From CAMLHP01 sp035712285 (GTDB lineage Bacteria; Gemmatimonadota; Gemmatimonadetes; Gemmatimonadales; GWC2-71-9), in NCBI GenBank assembly GCA_035712285.1, contig DASTBA010000004.1:1-12340 (forward strand): 12,340 bases of DNA, given 5' to 3'. Shown one piece after another: positions 6,346-12,189 of this stretch. The translations under genes were made by a program, and so were the position numbers. Each line of letters begins with the position of its first letter. Position 1 is the first letter of the stretch. Below the pieces are notes generated by a model. That model saw only the letters and a program-made list of their open reading frames with translations. It searched no databases and was not told the DNA's origin.

Positions 6346-6603
6346 ATGGGTCTCTTGTGGACGCTGGTGATCGGTCTGGTGGCGGGTATCGTGGCCAAGA
6401 TGCTCATGCCAGGCAAGGATCCGGGAGGTTTCATCGTCACGATGCTGCTGGGCATCGCCGGCGCCTTCGTCGGCACCTGGCTTGGCCGCATGTTCGGACT
6501 CTACCAGGAAGGGCAGAGCGCGGGATTCATCGCCTCGGTGGTCGGCGCGATCATCCTGCTCATCATCTACCGGCTCATCAAGAAGAAGGCACCGGCCGCC
6601 TGA
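6346..6603 (+). CDS. GlsB/YeaQ/YmgE-family small membrane protein, second copy
   Basis: 85 aa with three membrane segments (about 3-21, 28-50, 59-76) and a basic tail (RLIKKK, 76-81). It carries the canonical family core: GLVAGIVAKMLMPGKDPGG (10-28), followed by a glycine-rich helix (LLGIAGAFVGTWLG, 34-47). Members are small, stress-linked inner-membrane proteins whose mechanism is unknown. GGAGG at 6337-6341 precedes the ATG by 4 nt. A perfect 14-bp hairpin terminator follows 20 nt after the stop. The paralogue at 1917-2165 lacks the M-P-G-K-D-P-G-G segment, so this is not a recent duplication. It may be read with the upstream DUF481 gene or from its own promoter. Confidence 0.93.
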   Translation: MGLLWTLVIGLVAGIVAKMLMPGKDPGGFIVTMLLGIAGAFVGTWLGRMFGLYQEGQSAGFIASVVGAIILLIIYRLIKKKAPAA

Positions 6604-6622
6604 TCCGGCGGGCCGGTGTGCG

Positions 6623-6654
6623 AACGGGCGGCGGACCGGAGTCCGCCGCCCGTT
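6623..6654. terminator. Perfect 14-bp hairpin between convergent genes
   Basis: AACGGGCGGCGGAC (6623-6636) pairs fully with GTCCGCCGCCCGTT (6641-6654) around the tetraloop CGGA. A short TTT (6653-6655) lies on the plus strand and AA at the other arm. It sits between the GlsB stop (6603) and the dodecin stop (6676), so it can end transcripts from both sides. The short T tract suggests a GC-driven hairpin rather than a textbook terminator. Confidence 0.8.
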
Positions 6655-6675
6655 TCGCATGCCACCCGCGATGCG

Positions 6676-6879
6676 TCAGTCGTGCAGGACAAATGTCACC
6701 TTCATGACCACCCGGTAGTTCACGATCTTGCCGTTCGCGACATCCACCTTCATGGACTTGACCCACGCGCCCTGGACATCCTTGACCGTCTTCGTGGCGC
6801 GCGCCACGCCGGATGCGATGGCGTCGTCGAAGCTCTTCTTCGATTCGGCCGAGAGTTCGATCACCTTGGCGATTGACAT
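6676..6879 (-). CDS. Dodecin (flavin-binding) family protein
   Basis: 67 aa, the standard dodecin length. Dodecins form hollow dodecamers that bind riboflavin, FMN or related cofactors and buffer them in the cytoplasm. The opening AKVIELSAESKKSFDDAI and the helix AIASGVARATKTVKD are typical. W39 in QGAWVKSMKV matches the tryptophan that stacks on the isoalloxazine ring, and the strands KIVNYRVVMKVTFVL complete the beta-alpha-beta-beta fold. The ATG at 6879 follows GAAAGGG by 8 nt. It is the last gene of a three-gene minus-strand operon, 17 nt after the lipoprotein stop. Which flavin it holds cannot be read from sequence. Confidence 0.94.
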   Translation of the reverse strand: MSIAKVIELSAESKKSFDDAIASGVARATKTVKDVQGAWVKSMKVDVANGKIVNYRVVMKVTFVLHD

Positions 6880-6896
6880 GCGGATTGCCCTTTCGG

Positions 6897-7352
6897 TTAC
6901 TTGACGTCGAAGTCCCGGGTGCCGGCGCTCTGGCCGTCAGCCCAGATGGCCACGTGATAGGTGCCGGCCGGCCAGCCGCCCGGCTTGCTCACGTGAAACT
7001 CGGTGGTGGCGGGGCCGGTGGGGGCGATGGTCTTCGCCGTCGAATCCACCGTCACCGTCTTGCCGCCCCTGGTGTAGGTCCAGACCGCCGTGATGGTGGC
7101 GGACGGCGGCGCGCCGTCGGTGAGCACTGCGGCGTAGATGGTGTCCTTCACGCCGAACGTGGTCTTGGGCGCGGTCACCTTCATGTCGGCGCCGATGGCG
7201 CTGCCGATCTGCACGTCAGTGACGCTCAGCGTGGCGGGCACGGCCGGGGCCGCGGGCGTTTCCACGATCGGCTGGGGTGCTTCCTTCTTCTTGCAGGCGA
7301 CGACGGCGCTCGCTGCGAGGACGGCCGCCAGCACGCGCATCCGGATGGGCAT
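6897..7352 (-). CDS. Putative lipoprotein with Ig-like C-terminal domain
   Basis: 151 aa. A type II signal peptide with lipobox VVAC places the lipidated cysteine at C20, followed by KKKEAPQP and a Pro/Ala-rich linker to about 42. The rest (about 44-151) looks like an all-beta, Ig-like domain. It ends with a strand pattern (PAGTYHVAIWADGQ) common in carbohydrate- or surface-associated modules. No catalytic residues are seen, so a structural or binding role is likelier than an enzymatic one. The ATG at 7352 has GAGGAG 7 nt upstream; a longer frame from 7463 would run back into the LysM gene and was rejected. It lies between a LysM gene (20 nt upstream) and dodecin (17 nt downstream), as part of one operon. 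Family name not recognised. Confidence 0.82.
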   Translation of the reverse strand: MPIRMRVLAAVLAASAVVACKKKEAPQPIVETPAAPAVPATLSVTDVQIGSAIGADMKVTAPKTTFGVKDTIYAAVLTDGAPPSATITAVWTYTRGGKTVTVDSTAKTIAPTGPATTEFHVSKPGGWPAGTYHVAIWADGQSAGTRDFDVK

Positions 7353-7372
7353 GGGAAAGCTCCTCGATGAAT

Positions 7373-7624
7373 TCAGGCCTGGGGAATGTTCAGGACCTGG
7401 TCGGGATAGATGAGGTCGGGGTTCTTGATGGTGTCCTTGTTCGCTTCGTAGATCAGCTTCCACTTCGAGGCGTCGCCATAGATGTGCTTGGCGATGCGCG
7501 AGAGGCTGTCGCCCTTCTTCACGGTGTACGTCTGCGCCGCCGCGGGCGGGGCATCGGGCGCCGTGGAGCTGGCGCCGCTCTGTACATCGGAGAAATCCGG
7601 CATGGAGTCATTGGGGGTCGGCAT
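7373..7624 (-). CDS. Small LysM-domain protein
   Basis: 83 aa. Residues 1-31 are a flexible Ser/Pro/Ala-rich tail with no signal peptide. Residues 32-81 form one LysM domain: YTVKKGDSLSRIAKHIYGD (33-51), KWKLIYEANKD (54-64) and IYPDQVLNIPQ (72-82). LysM binds N-acetylglucosamine-containing glycans such as peptidoglycan. Proteins of this shape (YgaU-like) are often stress-induced. GAGGAAGGA lies about 11-19 nt before the ATG at 7624, a rather long spacing, so an internal ATG at 7603 is a possible alternative but has no ribosome site at all. It is the first gene of the LysM-lipoprotein-dodecin operon. Export without a signal peptide is unexplained. Confidence 0.9.
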   Translation of the reverse strand: MPTPNDSMPDFSDVQSGASSTAPDAPPAAAQTYTVKKGDSLSRIAKHIYGDASKWKLIYEANKDTIKNPDLIYPDQVLNIPQA

Positions 7625-7732
7625 GGAGTCTGTTTCCTTCCTCGTGAATGGGCCGAATCACCGCACCACGTCCTGTGATCTACAGGCTGCGGCGCAGAAC
7701 CGCAAATATCGGGTTCCGGCGGGACGGATTTC
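7625..7732. promoter_or_regulatory. Divergent control region of the LysM operon and tspO operon
   Basis: A 108-nt gap between divergent starts. CCTGT-GATCT-ACAGG (7672-7686) is a perfect 5-bp-arm inverted repeat, and CTGCG-G-CGCAG (7686-7696) is a second one next to it. The first could be an operator (TGT-N5-ACA). AT-rich CAAATATC (7702-7709) could hold a plus-strand -10, but no box is convincing. If these sites bind a regulator it would sit between both operons. Confidence 0.35.
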
Positions 7733-8236
7733 GTGAGCCGGGTCACACGCCGCCGTGCCGAAGCGGCCAGAGGCAGGGAATGGGGCGCCCTCGTCGCGTG
7801 GATCATCGGGGTGGAGGCCGTCGGAGGGCTGGGGACCCTCCTTGCCCGGCCCGGAGCCTGGTATGCGGGACTCGACCAGCCCCCGGCAACCCCGTCCACC
7901 GGACTGCTGACGCTCGGATGGTCCGTCAGCTACCTCCTGCTGGCCCTCGCCATGTGGCTCGCCTGGCGCGAACGGGCGCGGGTGCCGGTCAGGCGCGAGC
8001 TCATGGTGGCCGGTGCGATGATCGCGCTGTCACTGCTCTGGACGATCTGCCTCTTCGGTGCCCGCCGTCCCGACCTGGCCGGGCTGGTCGCGACGGCATC
8101 GTGGATCCTTGCGGTCTTCCTGCTCAGGCGGTTCGGCGGCATCCGGCGCCTCGCGGCAGCCTTCCTGGCGCCGGTATTCTGCTGGGTGTCGTATATCGCC
8201 GCGGTCACCATCGGTATCTGGCTCCGGAACGGCTGA
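7733..8236 (+). CDS. TspO/MBR-family membrane protein
   Basis: 167 aa with five predicted membrane helices (about 17-37, 55-78, 90-108, 115-132, 138-163), as in the translocator protein (peripheral benzodiazepine receptor) family. Family landmarks are WYAGLDQPPATPS (43-55), the second helix LGWSVSYLLLALAMWLAWR (61-79), and the last helix AAAFLAPVFCWVSYIAAV (141-158) ending IWLRNG. TspO proteins bind porphyrins and cholesterol-like ligands and act in tetrapyrrole and oxidative-stress responses in the membrane. The start is GTG at 7733; GGGACGGA upstream is a weak ribosome site, and no ATG lies near. Its stop overlaps the ATL start (TGATG at 8234-8238), so it leads a coupled three-gene unit. 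The long basic N-terminus (12 residues with five Arg) is slightly unusual. Confidence 0.88.
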   Translation: MSRVTRRRAEAARGREWGALVAWIIGVEAVGGLGTLLARPGAWYAGLDQPPATPSTGLLTLGWSVSYLLLALAMWLAWRERARVPVRRELMVAGAMIALSLLWTICLFGARRPDLAGLVATASWILAVFLLRRFGGIRRLAAAFLAPVFCWVSYIAAVTIGIWLRNG

Positions 8237-8559
8237 TGGCGCCGGTTTCCACGTATGAGCGGATCTATACCGTGGTGCGCCGCATTCCCCGCGGCCGGGT
8301 GGCGACGTACGGCCAGGTGGCCGAGCTCGCGAGACTCCCGGGCCATGCGCGGCAGGTGGGATACGCCATGCACGCGCTGCCGGGAACGTCGAGTGTCCCG
8401 TGGCACCGCGTCGTCAACGCATCGGGAGGGATCAGCTGCCGGCGCGCCGCGGGTGCCGAGCTCGAGCAGCGCCTCCGTCTGGAAGCGGAGGGAGTACATT
8501 TCGACCAGCGCGGGCGGATCCCGCTCGCGCGCTACCGCTGGAAGCCGAGGCTGTCCTGA
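8236..8559 (+). CDS. Alkyltransferase-like (ATL) protein, MGMT family
   Basis: 107 aa. The MGMT C-terminal domain is present: RIPRGRVATYGQVAELA (16-32), the arginine-finger region HARQVGYAM (R39), and the active-site box at 55-58. That box reads PWHRV, not PCHRV: the methyl-accepting cysteine is replaced by W56. Tryptophan there defines ATL proteins (for example E. coli YbaZ). These bind O6-alkylguanine in DNA without repairing it and hand the lesion to nucleotide-excision repair. Y25 and R39 correspond to the base-flipping Tyr and Arg. Start and stop both overlap neighbours by one base (TGATG with tspO and with the DinB gene). It is shorter than full MGMT, as ATLs are. The family call is strong; partner proteins are inferred. 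Confidence 0.93.
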   Translation: MAPVSTYERIYTVVRRIPRGRVATYGQVAELARLPGHARQVGYAMHALPGTSSVPWHRVVNASGGISCRRAAGAELEQRLRLEAEGVHFDQRGRIPLARYRWKPRLS

Positions 8560-9089
8560 TGGCCACCACAATCTCGCGTCCTGAACCGGGCGAATACGCA
8601 TCCTTCTACGCCGGCTACGTGGACGAGGCAAAGGGAATTTCCGACCTGCTGGTGCACCTCGCCCGCCAGGGCGACGAGACCCGGAAGCTCTTCACCGCCC
8701 TGACCGACGCCCAGGCGGAGTTCCGCTACGCGCCGGGGAAGTGGAGCATCAAGGACATCGTGCTGCACCTGGCGGACGCCGAACGGGTGTTCAGCTATCG
8801 CCTGCTGACTTTTGCGCGGAAAGATTCGTCGTCGCTGCCCAGCTTCGCCGAGGACGGATGGGCTGCGTCGGCGAGCGCGGGCGTTCGCGGCATCGCCGGA
8901 CTCGCCGCCGAGCTGCATGCCGTGCGCAGCGCCACGGTGGCGCTGCTCCGCGGCGTGGACGAGGACGCGCTCACCCGGCAGGGCATCGCCAGCGGCAACC
9001 CCGTGTCGGTCCGGGCGCTGGCCTGGATCATCGCCGGCCACGAACTCCATCACCTGAGAATCCTGCGCGAGCGCTACCTGCGCGCCTGA
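8559..9089 (+). CDS. DinB-family (DinB_2 type) protein, second of two
   Basis: 176 aa. The segment PGKWSIKDIVLHLADAERVFSYR (59-81) is characteristic of the DinB_2 superfamily, and a triad of likely metal ligands is seen: H70, H161 and H165 (HELHH). Four-helix-bundle fold expected, cytoplasmic. Related proteins are thiol-dependent transferases or hydrolases, or DNA-damage-linked proteins of unknown chemistry. Start ATG overlaps the ATL stop by one base (TGATG at 8557-8561), so both are made from one message in fixed order. With TspO and ATL this suggests a stress or alkylation-response unit, though that link is inference. It shares only the general fold with the DinB gene at 3214. Confidence 0.92.
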   Translation: MATTISRPEPGEYASFYAGYVDEAKGISDLLVHLARQGDETRKLFTALTDAQAEFRYAPGKWSIKDIVLHLADAERVFSYRLLTFARKDSSSLPSFAEDGWAASASAGVRGIAGLAAELHAVRSATVALLRGVDEDALTRQGIASGNPVSVRALAWIIAGHELHHLRILRERYLRA

Positions 9090-9094
9090 GTCCC

Positions 9095-9109
9095 ACCTTC
9101 ACCGAAGGT
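9095..9109 (+). promoter_or_regulatory. Hairpin covering the DUF411 gene's ribosome site
   Basis: ACCTTC (9095-9100) pairs perfectly with GAAGGT (9104-9109) around a three-base loop. The second arm contains GAAGG, the only Shine-Dalgarno for the ATG at 9117 (8 nt away). Folding would hide it and lower translation, so this could be a simple switch, perhaps opened by ribosomes finishing the upstream DinB gene (stop at 9089). It could also be chance in GC-rich DNA. Confidence 0.4.
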
Positions 9110-9116
9110 CCGTATC

Positions 9117-9617
9117 ATGAGACTGATTGTCGCACTGGCCCTGGCCGGCGCACTCGCGTGCAAGCCGGGCGACGCCAACCCGCCCGCCTCGTCCGACCTG
9201 TCCGCCGTGCCCGCCACGTCCGCCACGTCCGCCGACACGTCGCTGCCGGTGATGACCGTCTACAAGTCCCCCACCTGCGGCTGCTGCCAGAGCTGGGTGG
9301 ACGCCGTGAAGCAGGCGGGGTTCCGCGTGGAGGTGCATGACGTGGACGACGTCACCCCCATCAAGGATGACGCCGGCGTGCCGCAGGGGAAGCGTTCCTG
9401 CCACACGGCGATCGTCGGCGGCTACGCCATCGAGGGCCACGTGCCCCCCGAGACGATCAAGAAGTTCCTGCGCGAGCACCCGGCTGCCGCCGGCCTCGCC
9501 GTACCCGACATGCCGGTCGGCGCCCCGGGAATGGAAATGCCCGGCCAGCCCGCCGATCACTACGACGTGATCGCCTTCCGGTCGAACGGCACGACCAGTG
9601 TCTACGAGAGCCACTAG
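9117..9617 (+). CDS. DUF411 metal-binding lipoprotein
   Basis: 166 aa. A type II signal peptide (VALALAGALAC) gives lipidated C15, followed by a Ser/Thr/Pro linker to about 43. The DUF411 domain then shows SPTCGCCQSW (51-60; C54, C56, C57), a second conserved pair C95-H96 (SCHTAIVGGY), and a Met-rich end (MPVGAPGMEMPG, 132-143). DUF411 proteins are usually linked with copper handling in the periplasm; the Cys and Met residues fit Cu(I) binding. The ATG at 9117 is preceded by GAAGG inside a short hairpin. The last 20 nt overlap the next gene in another frame. It is probably co-transcribed with it, and perhaps with the tspO-ATL-DinB genes 27 nt upstream. No copper ATPase or oxidase is in the window. 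Confidence 0.92.
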   Translation: MRLIVALALAGALACKPGDANPPASSDLSAVPATSATSADTSLPVMTVYKSPTCGCCQSWVDAVKQAGFRVEVHDVDDVTPIKDDAGVPQGKRSCHTAIVGGYAIEGHVPPETIKKFLREHPAAAGLAVPDMPVGAPGMEMPGQPADHYDVIAFRSNGTTSVYESH

Positions 9618-10656
9618 ACTCACACCGGTCGTGCTGGCGCTGCTCGGCGCCTGTCACGCGCCGCCACCGGTGCCGCAGCTGTCGCTCGCGCGGGAGACGC
9701 AGTCGAGCGGTAGCACCGCGCTGCTGCAGGCGGTGAGCGCGGTGTCGAACGACGTCGTGTGGGTGAGCGGCCAGCGCGGCACGTGGGCGCGGTCGCTGGA
9801 CGGCGGCCGCAGCTGGACCACCGGCGGCGTACCCGAGGGTGACACGCTGCAGTTCCGCGACGTCTACGCGGCGAGTGCCGACACCGCCTGGCTCCTCAGC
9901 GCCGGCAACGGCGACCTCTCCCGCATCTACCGCACCACCGACGGCGGCAGGTCCTGGACGCTCCAGTTCCGGAACACCGATCCCGCCGCCTTCTACGACT
10001 GCATGGATTTCTGGGACGCGCGCCGCGGACTGGTGTTCGGCGACGAGGTGAACGGCCGCGTCATGGTGCTGGAGACCACCGACGGCGAGCACTGGTCGCT
10101 GATTCCCGCGGGGCGGCTGCCGAAGGCGCTCGATGGGGAAGGGGGGTTTGCCGCGAGCGGAACCTGCCTGATCACCAGGCCGGGCGGCCACGCGTGGATC
10201 GGCACCGGCAACGGCGCCGTGTCCCGCGTCCTGCGCACCCGGGACTACGGCAGGAGCTGGACGGTGGACTCGGCGCCGATCGCGGCGGGAACCGGCGCCG
10301 GCATCGCGACAGTTGCCTTCCGCGACGATCGCCGCGGCGCGGTGCTCGGCGGCCCGATCGGCGAGCCGCTCGCCCGGACCGACAACGTGGCGCTCACGAT
10401 GGATGGCGGCGTACGGTGGGACACCGGCGGGCGCCCGACCTTTGCGGGACCGGTGTTCGGCGCGGCGTTTGTGCCGAAGAGCGGAAACACGCTGGTTGCG
10501 GTCGGGCCCAGGGGCGCCAGCGTCTCGTGGGACGGCGGACGCCACTGGGCCGCGGTTGATTCACTCAATTACTGGGGACTCGGGTTCTCCCCCGACGGCG
10601 CCGGATGGCTGGTGGGGCCGAGGGGAAGGATCACGCATCTGCTGGTCAGTCGGTAA
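9598..10656 (+). CDS. Ycf48/BNR-like six-Asp-box beta-propeller lipoprotein
   Basis: 352 aa. Residues 1-19 form a type II signal peptide (RLTPVVLALLGAC; lipid on C19). The rest carries six Asp-box repeats: SLDGGRSW (66-73), TTDGGRSW (113-120), TTDGEHW (160-166), TRDYGRSW (214-221), TMDGGVRW (267-274) and SWDGGRHW (310-317). They recur every 44-54 residues, as expected for blades of a propeller. Similar to Ycf48/HCF136 and BNR/sialidase-like folds, but no sialidase active-site residues are evident, so it is more likely a scaffold or assembly factor. The start is a GTG at 9598, inside the end of the DUF411 gene; it is needed to give the signal peptide its basic start. Any later start would lose it. 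The 20-nt overlap suggests coupled translation. Confidence 0.88.
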   Translation: MSTRATRLTPVVLALLGACHAPPPVPQLSLARETQSSGSTALLQAVSAVSNDVVWVSGQRGTWARSLDGGRSWTTGGVPEGDTLQFRDVYAASADTAWLLSAGNGDLSRIYRTTDGGRSWTLQFRNTDPAAFYDCMDFWDARRGLVFGDEVNGRVMVLETTDGEHWSLIPAGRLPKALDGEGGFAASGTCLITRPGGHAWIGTGNGAVSRVLRTRDYGRSWTVDSAPIAAGTGAGIATVAFRDDRRGAVLGGPIGEPLARTDNVALTMDGGVRWDTGGRPTFAGPVFGAAFVPKSGNTLVAVGPRGASVSWDGGRHWAAVDSLNYWGLGFSPDGAGWLVGPRGRITHLLVSR

Positions 10657-10670
10657 GGCGGACAGGCGCC

Positions 10671-10744
10671 GTCATTCCCGCGAAAGCGGGAATCCAGGTT
10701 GCCCAACCCTCCCGAACATGGGCCCCGGCTTTCGCCGGGGTGAC
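10671..10744. repeat. Two opposed dRS3/REP-like palindromes between convergent genes
   Basis: ATTCCCGC-gaaa-GCGGGAAT (10674-10693) and CCCCGGC-tttc-GCCGGGG (10723-10740) stand in opposite orientation. The first is flanked by GTC and CCAGG, the second by TGAC, as in the cluster at 29-128. They lie between the plus-strand propeller gene (stop 10656) and the minus-strand aminotransferase (stop 10790), so they could act as two-way transcript ends. Confidence 0.85.
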
Positions 10745-10756
10745 AGCCTTGCCACC

Positions 10757-10792
10757 GCCCGCCTTGCCCATCCGGCCCATCCCGCCCATCTA
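10757..10792 (-). repeat. Four-unit 9-bp repeat tract with a G-quadruplex motif
   Basis: Units on the plus strand are GCCCGCCTT, GCCCATCCG, GCCCATCCC and GCCCATCTA (10757-10792). The last includes the complement of the aminotransferase's TAG stop (10790-10792). On the minus strand 10767-10787 reads GGG-C-GGG-AT-GGG-CCGGAT-GGG, a canonical G-quadruplex pattern with loops of 1, 2 and 6 bases, starting two bases after the stop codon. It would be present in the mRNA. Confidence 0.8.
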
Positions 10793-12091
10793 GCTGCTCA
10801 ACCCGCTTCTCAACGCGCCCGTCATCAGTTCCCGGAACCGGTCAATCTCATCCAGCGTCGTGTACACGTTCGGCGTGACGCGGACGCCGGAAAATTCGGG
10901 ATGGTTGATGGGCGTGGTGACGATCTGGTGCTTGTCGTGCAGCCAGCCGACGATGTCGTTGGCCTTGAGCCCGTCAATCGTGACGAGGCAGATGCCGGCG
11001 CCGTCGGGCGAGTCGAGGGGAGTGAGGATCTTCACCCGGCCGTTGCCGTCCTTCAGCAGCGGCTTGGCCCACCGGTCCCGGAGGAACCGGAGCCGAGCCA
11101 CCTTGCGCTCCACGCCGATGCCACGATGGAAGGCGAGCGCCGCGGCAATGGCGTTGTGGTTGGCGGCGGGGTGGGTGCCGATCTCCTCGTACTTCCGGAT
11201 ATTCTCGTCCATGGATGCCGGGGTCGCCATCAGCGGCCAGATGGACTTCTGCTTGTCCTTCTTCACATAGAGGAAGCCGGTGCCGATCGGGGCCAGCAGC
11301 CACTTGTGGAGACTGGTGCCGTAGTAGTCGCACCCCAGGTCGTCCCGCTTGAACGGGAAGTGCGCGAAGGCGTGCGCCCCGTCCACGAAGACCTGGATCC
11401 CCTTGGGGCGCGCCAGGTCCACGATCTCCCGTACCGGCATGATCTGGCCGCTGAGGTTGGTGATGTGGGTGACTTCGATCACCCGGGTCCTCGGCGTGAT
11501 CGCCGCCGCGAACTGCTGGACGATGTAATCATGGGACGGCGGCGGGAGCTTGAAGGAGATCTCCTTCACCACGATGCCGTGGCGCCGGGCCCGCTGGTCC
11601 CAGGTGGTCAGCATGCGGGGGTAGTTCTGGTTGGTCACCACCACTTCATCGCCCGGCTTGAGGTCGATGCCCTGGATCAGGGTCTCCAACCCTTCGGACG
11701 CGTTCCGCGTGATGGCCATCTCCTCCGGATCGCAGCCGAACTCCTCCGCCAGCCCCACCCGCACCGTCTCGATCCGCGGCTCCAGCACCCGCCACATGTG
11801 CTCGGCGGGGATTTCGTTGCAGAACCGGAGGTCCCGGATCATCTGCTCCAGCACGTGGGTCGGGCAGGGGCAGACGCCGCCGTTGTTCAGGTTGACGATG
11901 CTGCGGTCCACGTCGAAGGCGCGCTGGATACTGCTCCAGTAGGTCTCGTCGTCCGCGAGCGACTGGGCGCTGCGCCGGCCGGCGATGGCCCAGCTGTCTC
12001 GAAGGTTACGGGCCGCGCTGGTGCGGAGGACCGGCAGTGCCGCGGCGGCACCGGACATGGAGGCGAGGAAGGAACGCCGGGTGGAGTGCAT
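10790..12091 (-). CDS. Tat-exported class V aminotransferase (isopenicillin N epimerase-like)
   Basis: 433 aa PLP enzyme of the class V aminotransferase/cysteine desulfurase superfamily. The catalytic lysine is K263 in TSLHKWLLAP; D237 and H240 in VDGAHA are the usual ring-nitrogen and stacking residues. ITRNASEGLETLIQG (127-141) and the VTHITNLSGQIMPV stretch (207-220) bind the cofactor phosphate and substrate. The protein opens with a twin-arginine signal (STRRSFLASMSGAAAALP, 3-20), so it should be folded with PLP and then exported through Tat. Homologues annotated as isopenicillin N epimerase-like act on various amino acids; the real reaction is unknown. ATG 12091 has CGGAG about 9 nt upstream; a longer frame from 12163 was rejected because it would push the Tat signal 24 residues inward. 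Both 5' leader and 3' end carry repeats shared with the GH20 gene. Confidence 0.93.
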   Translation of the reverse strand: MHSTRRSFLASMSGAAAALPVLRTSAARNLRDSWAIAGRRSAQSLADDETYWSSIQRAFDVDRSIVNLNNGGVCPCPTHVLEQMIRDLRFCNEIPAEHMWRVLEPRIETVRVGLAEEFGCDPEEMAITRNASEGLETLIQGIDLKPGDEVVVTNQNYPRMLTTWDQRARRHGIVVKEISFKLPPPSHDYIVQQFAAAITPRTRVIEVTHITNLSGQIMPVREIVDLARPKGIQVFVDGAHAFAHFPFKRDDLGCDYYGTSLHKWLLAPIGTGFLYVKKDKQKSIWPLMATPASMDENIRKYEEIGTHPAANHNAIAAALAFHRGIGVERKVARLRFLRDRWAKPLLKDGNGRVKILTPLDSPDGAGICLVTIDGLKANDIVGWLHDKHQIVTTPINHPEFSGVRVTPNVYTTLDEIDRFRELMTGALRSGLSS

Positions 12092-12103
12092 CGAGGGCTG
12101 CTC

Positions 12104-12115
12104 CGGGACTCGGGA
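12104..12115. repeat. 12-mer shared with the GH20 leader repeat
   Basis: CGGGACTCGGGA here is identical to 1883-1894. It lies 13 nt upstream of the aminotransferase ATG, while the other copy lies 18 nt upstream of the GH20 ATG, in the same orientation. It is followed by GGATGGGGAGGGG instead of more 7-bp units. Confidence 0.7.
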
Positions 12116-12178
12116 TGGGGAGGGGACGCCACCAATCTGGGGGACACCGGCTGCGGGCGCCATGGGCGGGCCCGCACG

Positions 12179-12184
12179 TAGATT
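12179..12184 (+). promoter_or_regulatory. -10-like box just upstream of the DUF486 gene
   Basis: TAGATT at 12179-12184 ends 5 nt before the ATG at 12190. No Shine-Dalgarno fits in CCACC between them. This spacing would put the transcript start at or near the A of the ATG, as for leaderless mRNAs. No -35 box is apparent. Confidence 0.35.
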
Positions 12185-12189
12185 CCACC

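Noticed and set aside
9598..10656. True sialidase call for the Asp-box protein
   Set aside because: Asp boxes are structural. No catalytic Arg triad, Tyr/Glu pair or FRIP motif of sialidases was seen.
12092..12163. Upstream extension of the aminotransferase
   Set aside because: It would bury the twin-arginine signal 24 residues inside. The ATG at 12091 has a better ribosome site.
10313..12181. Long plus-strand open frame (622 codons) running from the propeller gene through the aminotransferase
   Set aside because: It crosses two real genes in the wrong frame, runs through the palindrome cluster and has low-complexity translation. Both real genes carry clear motifs.
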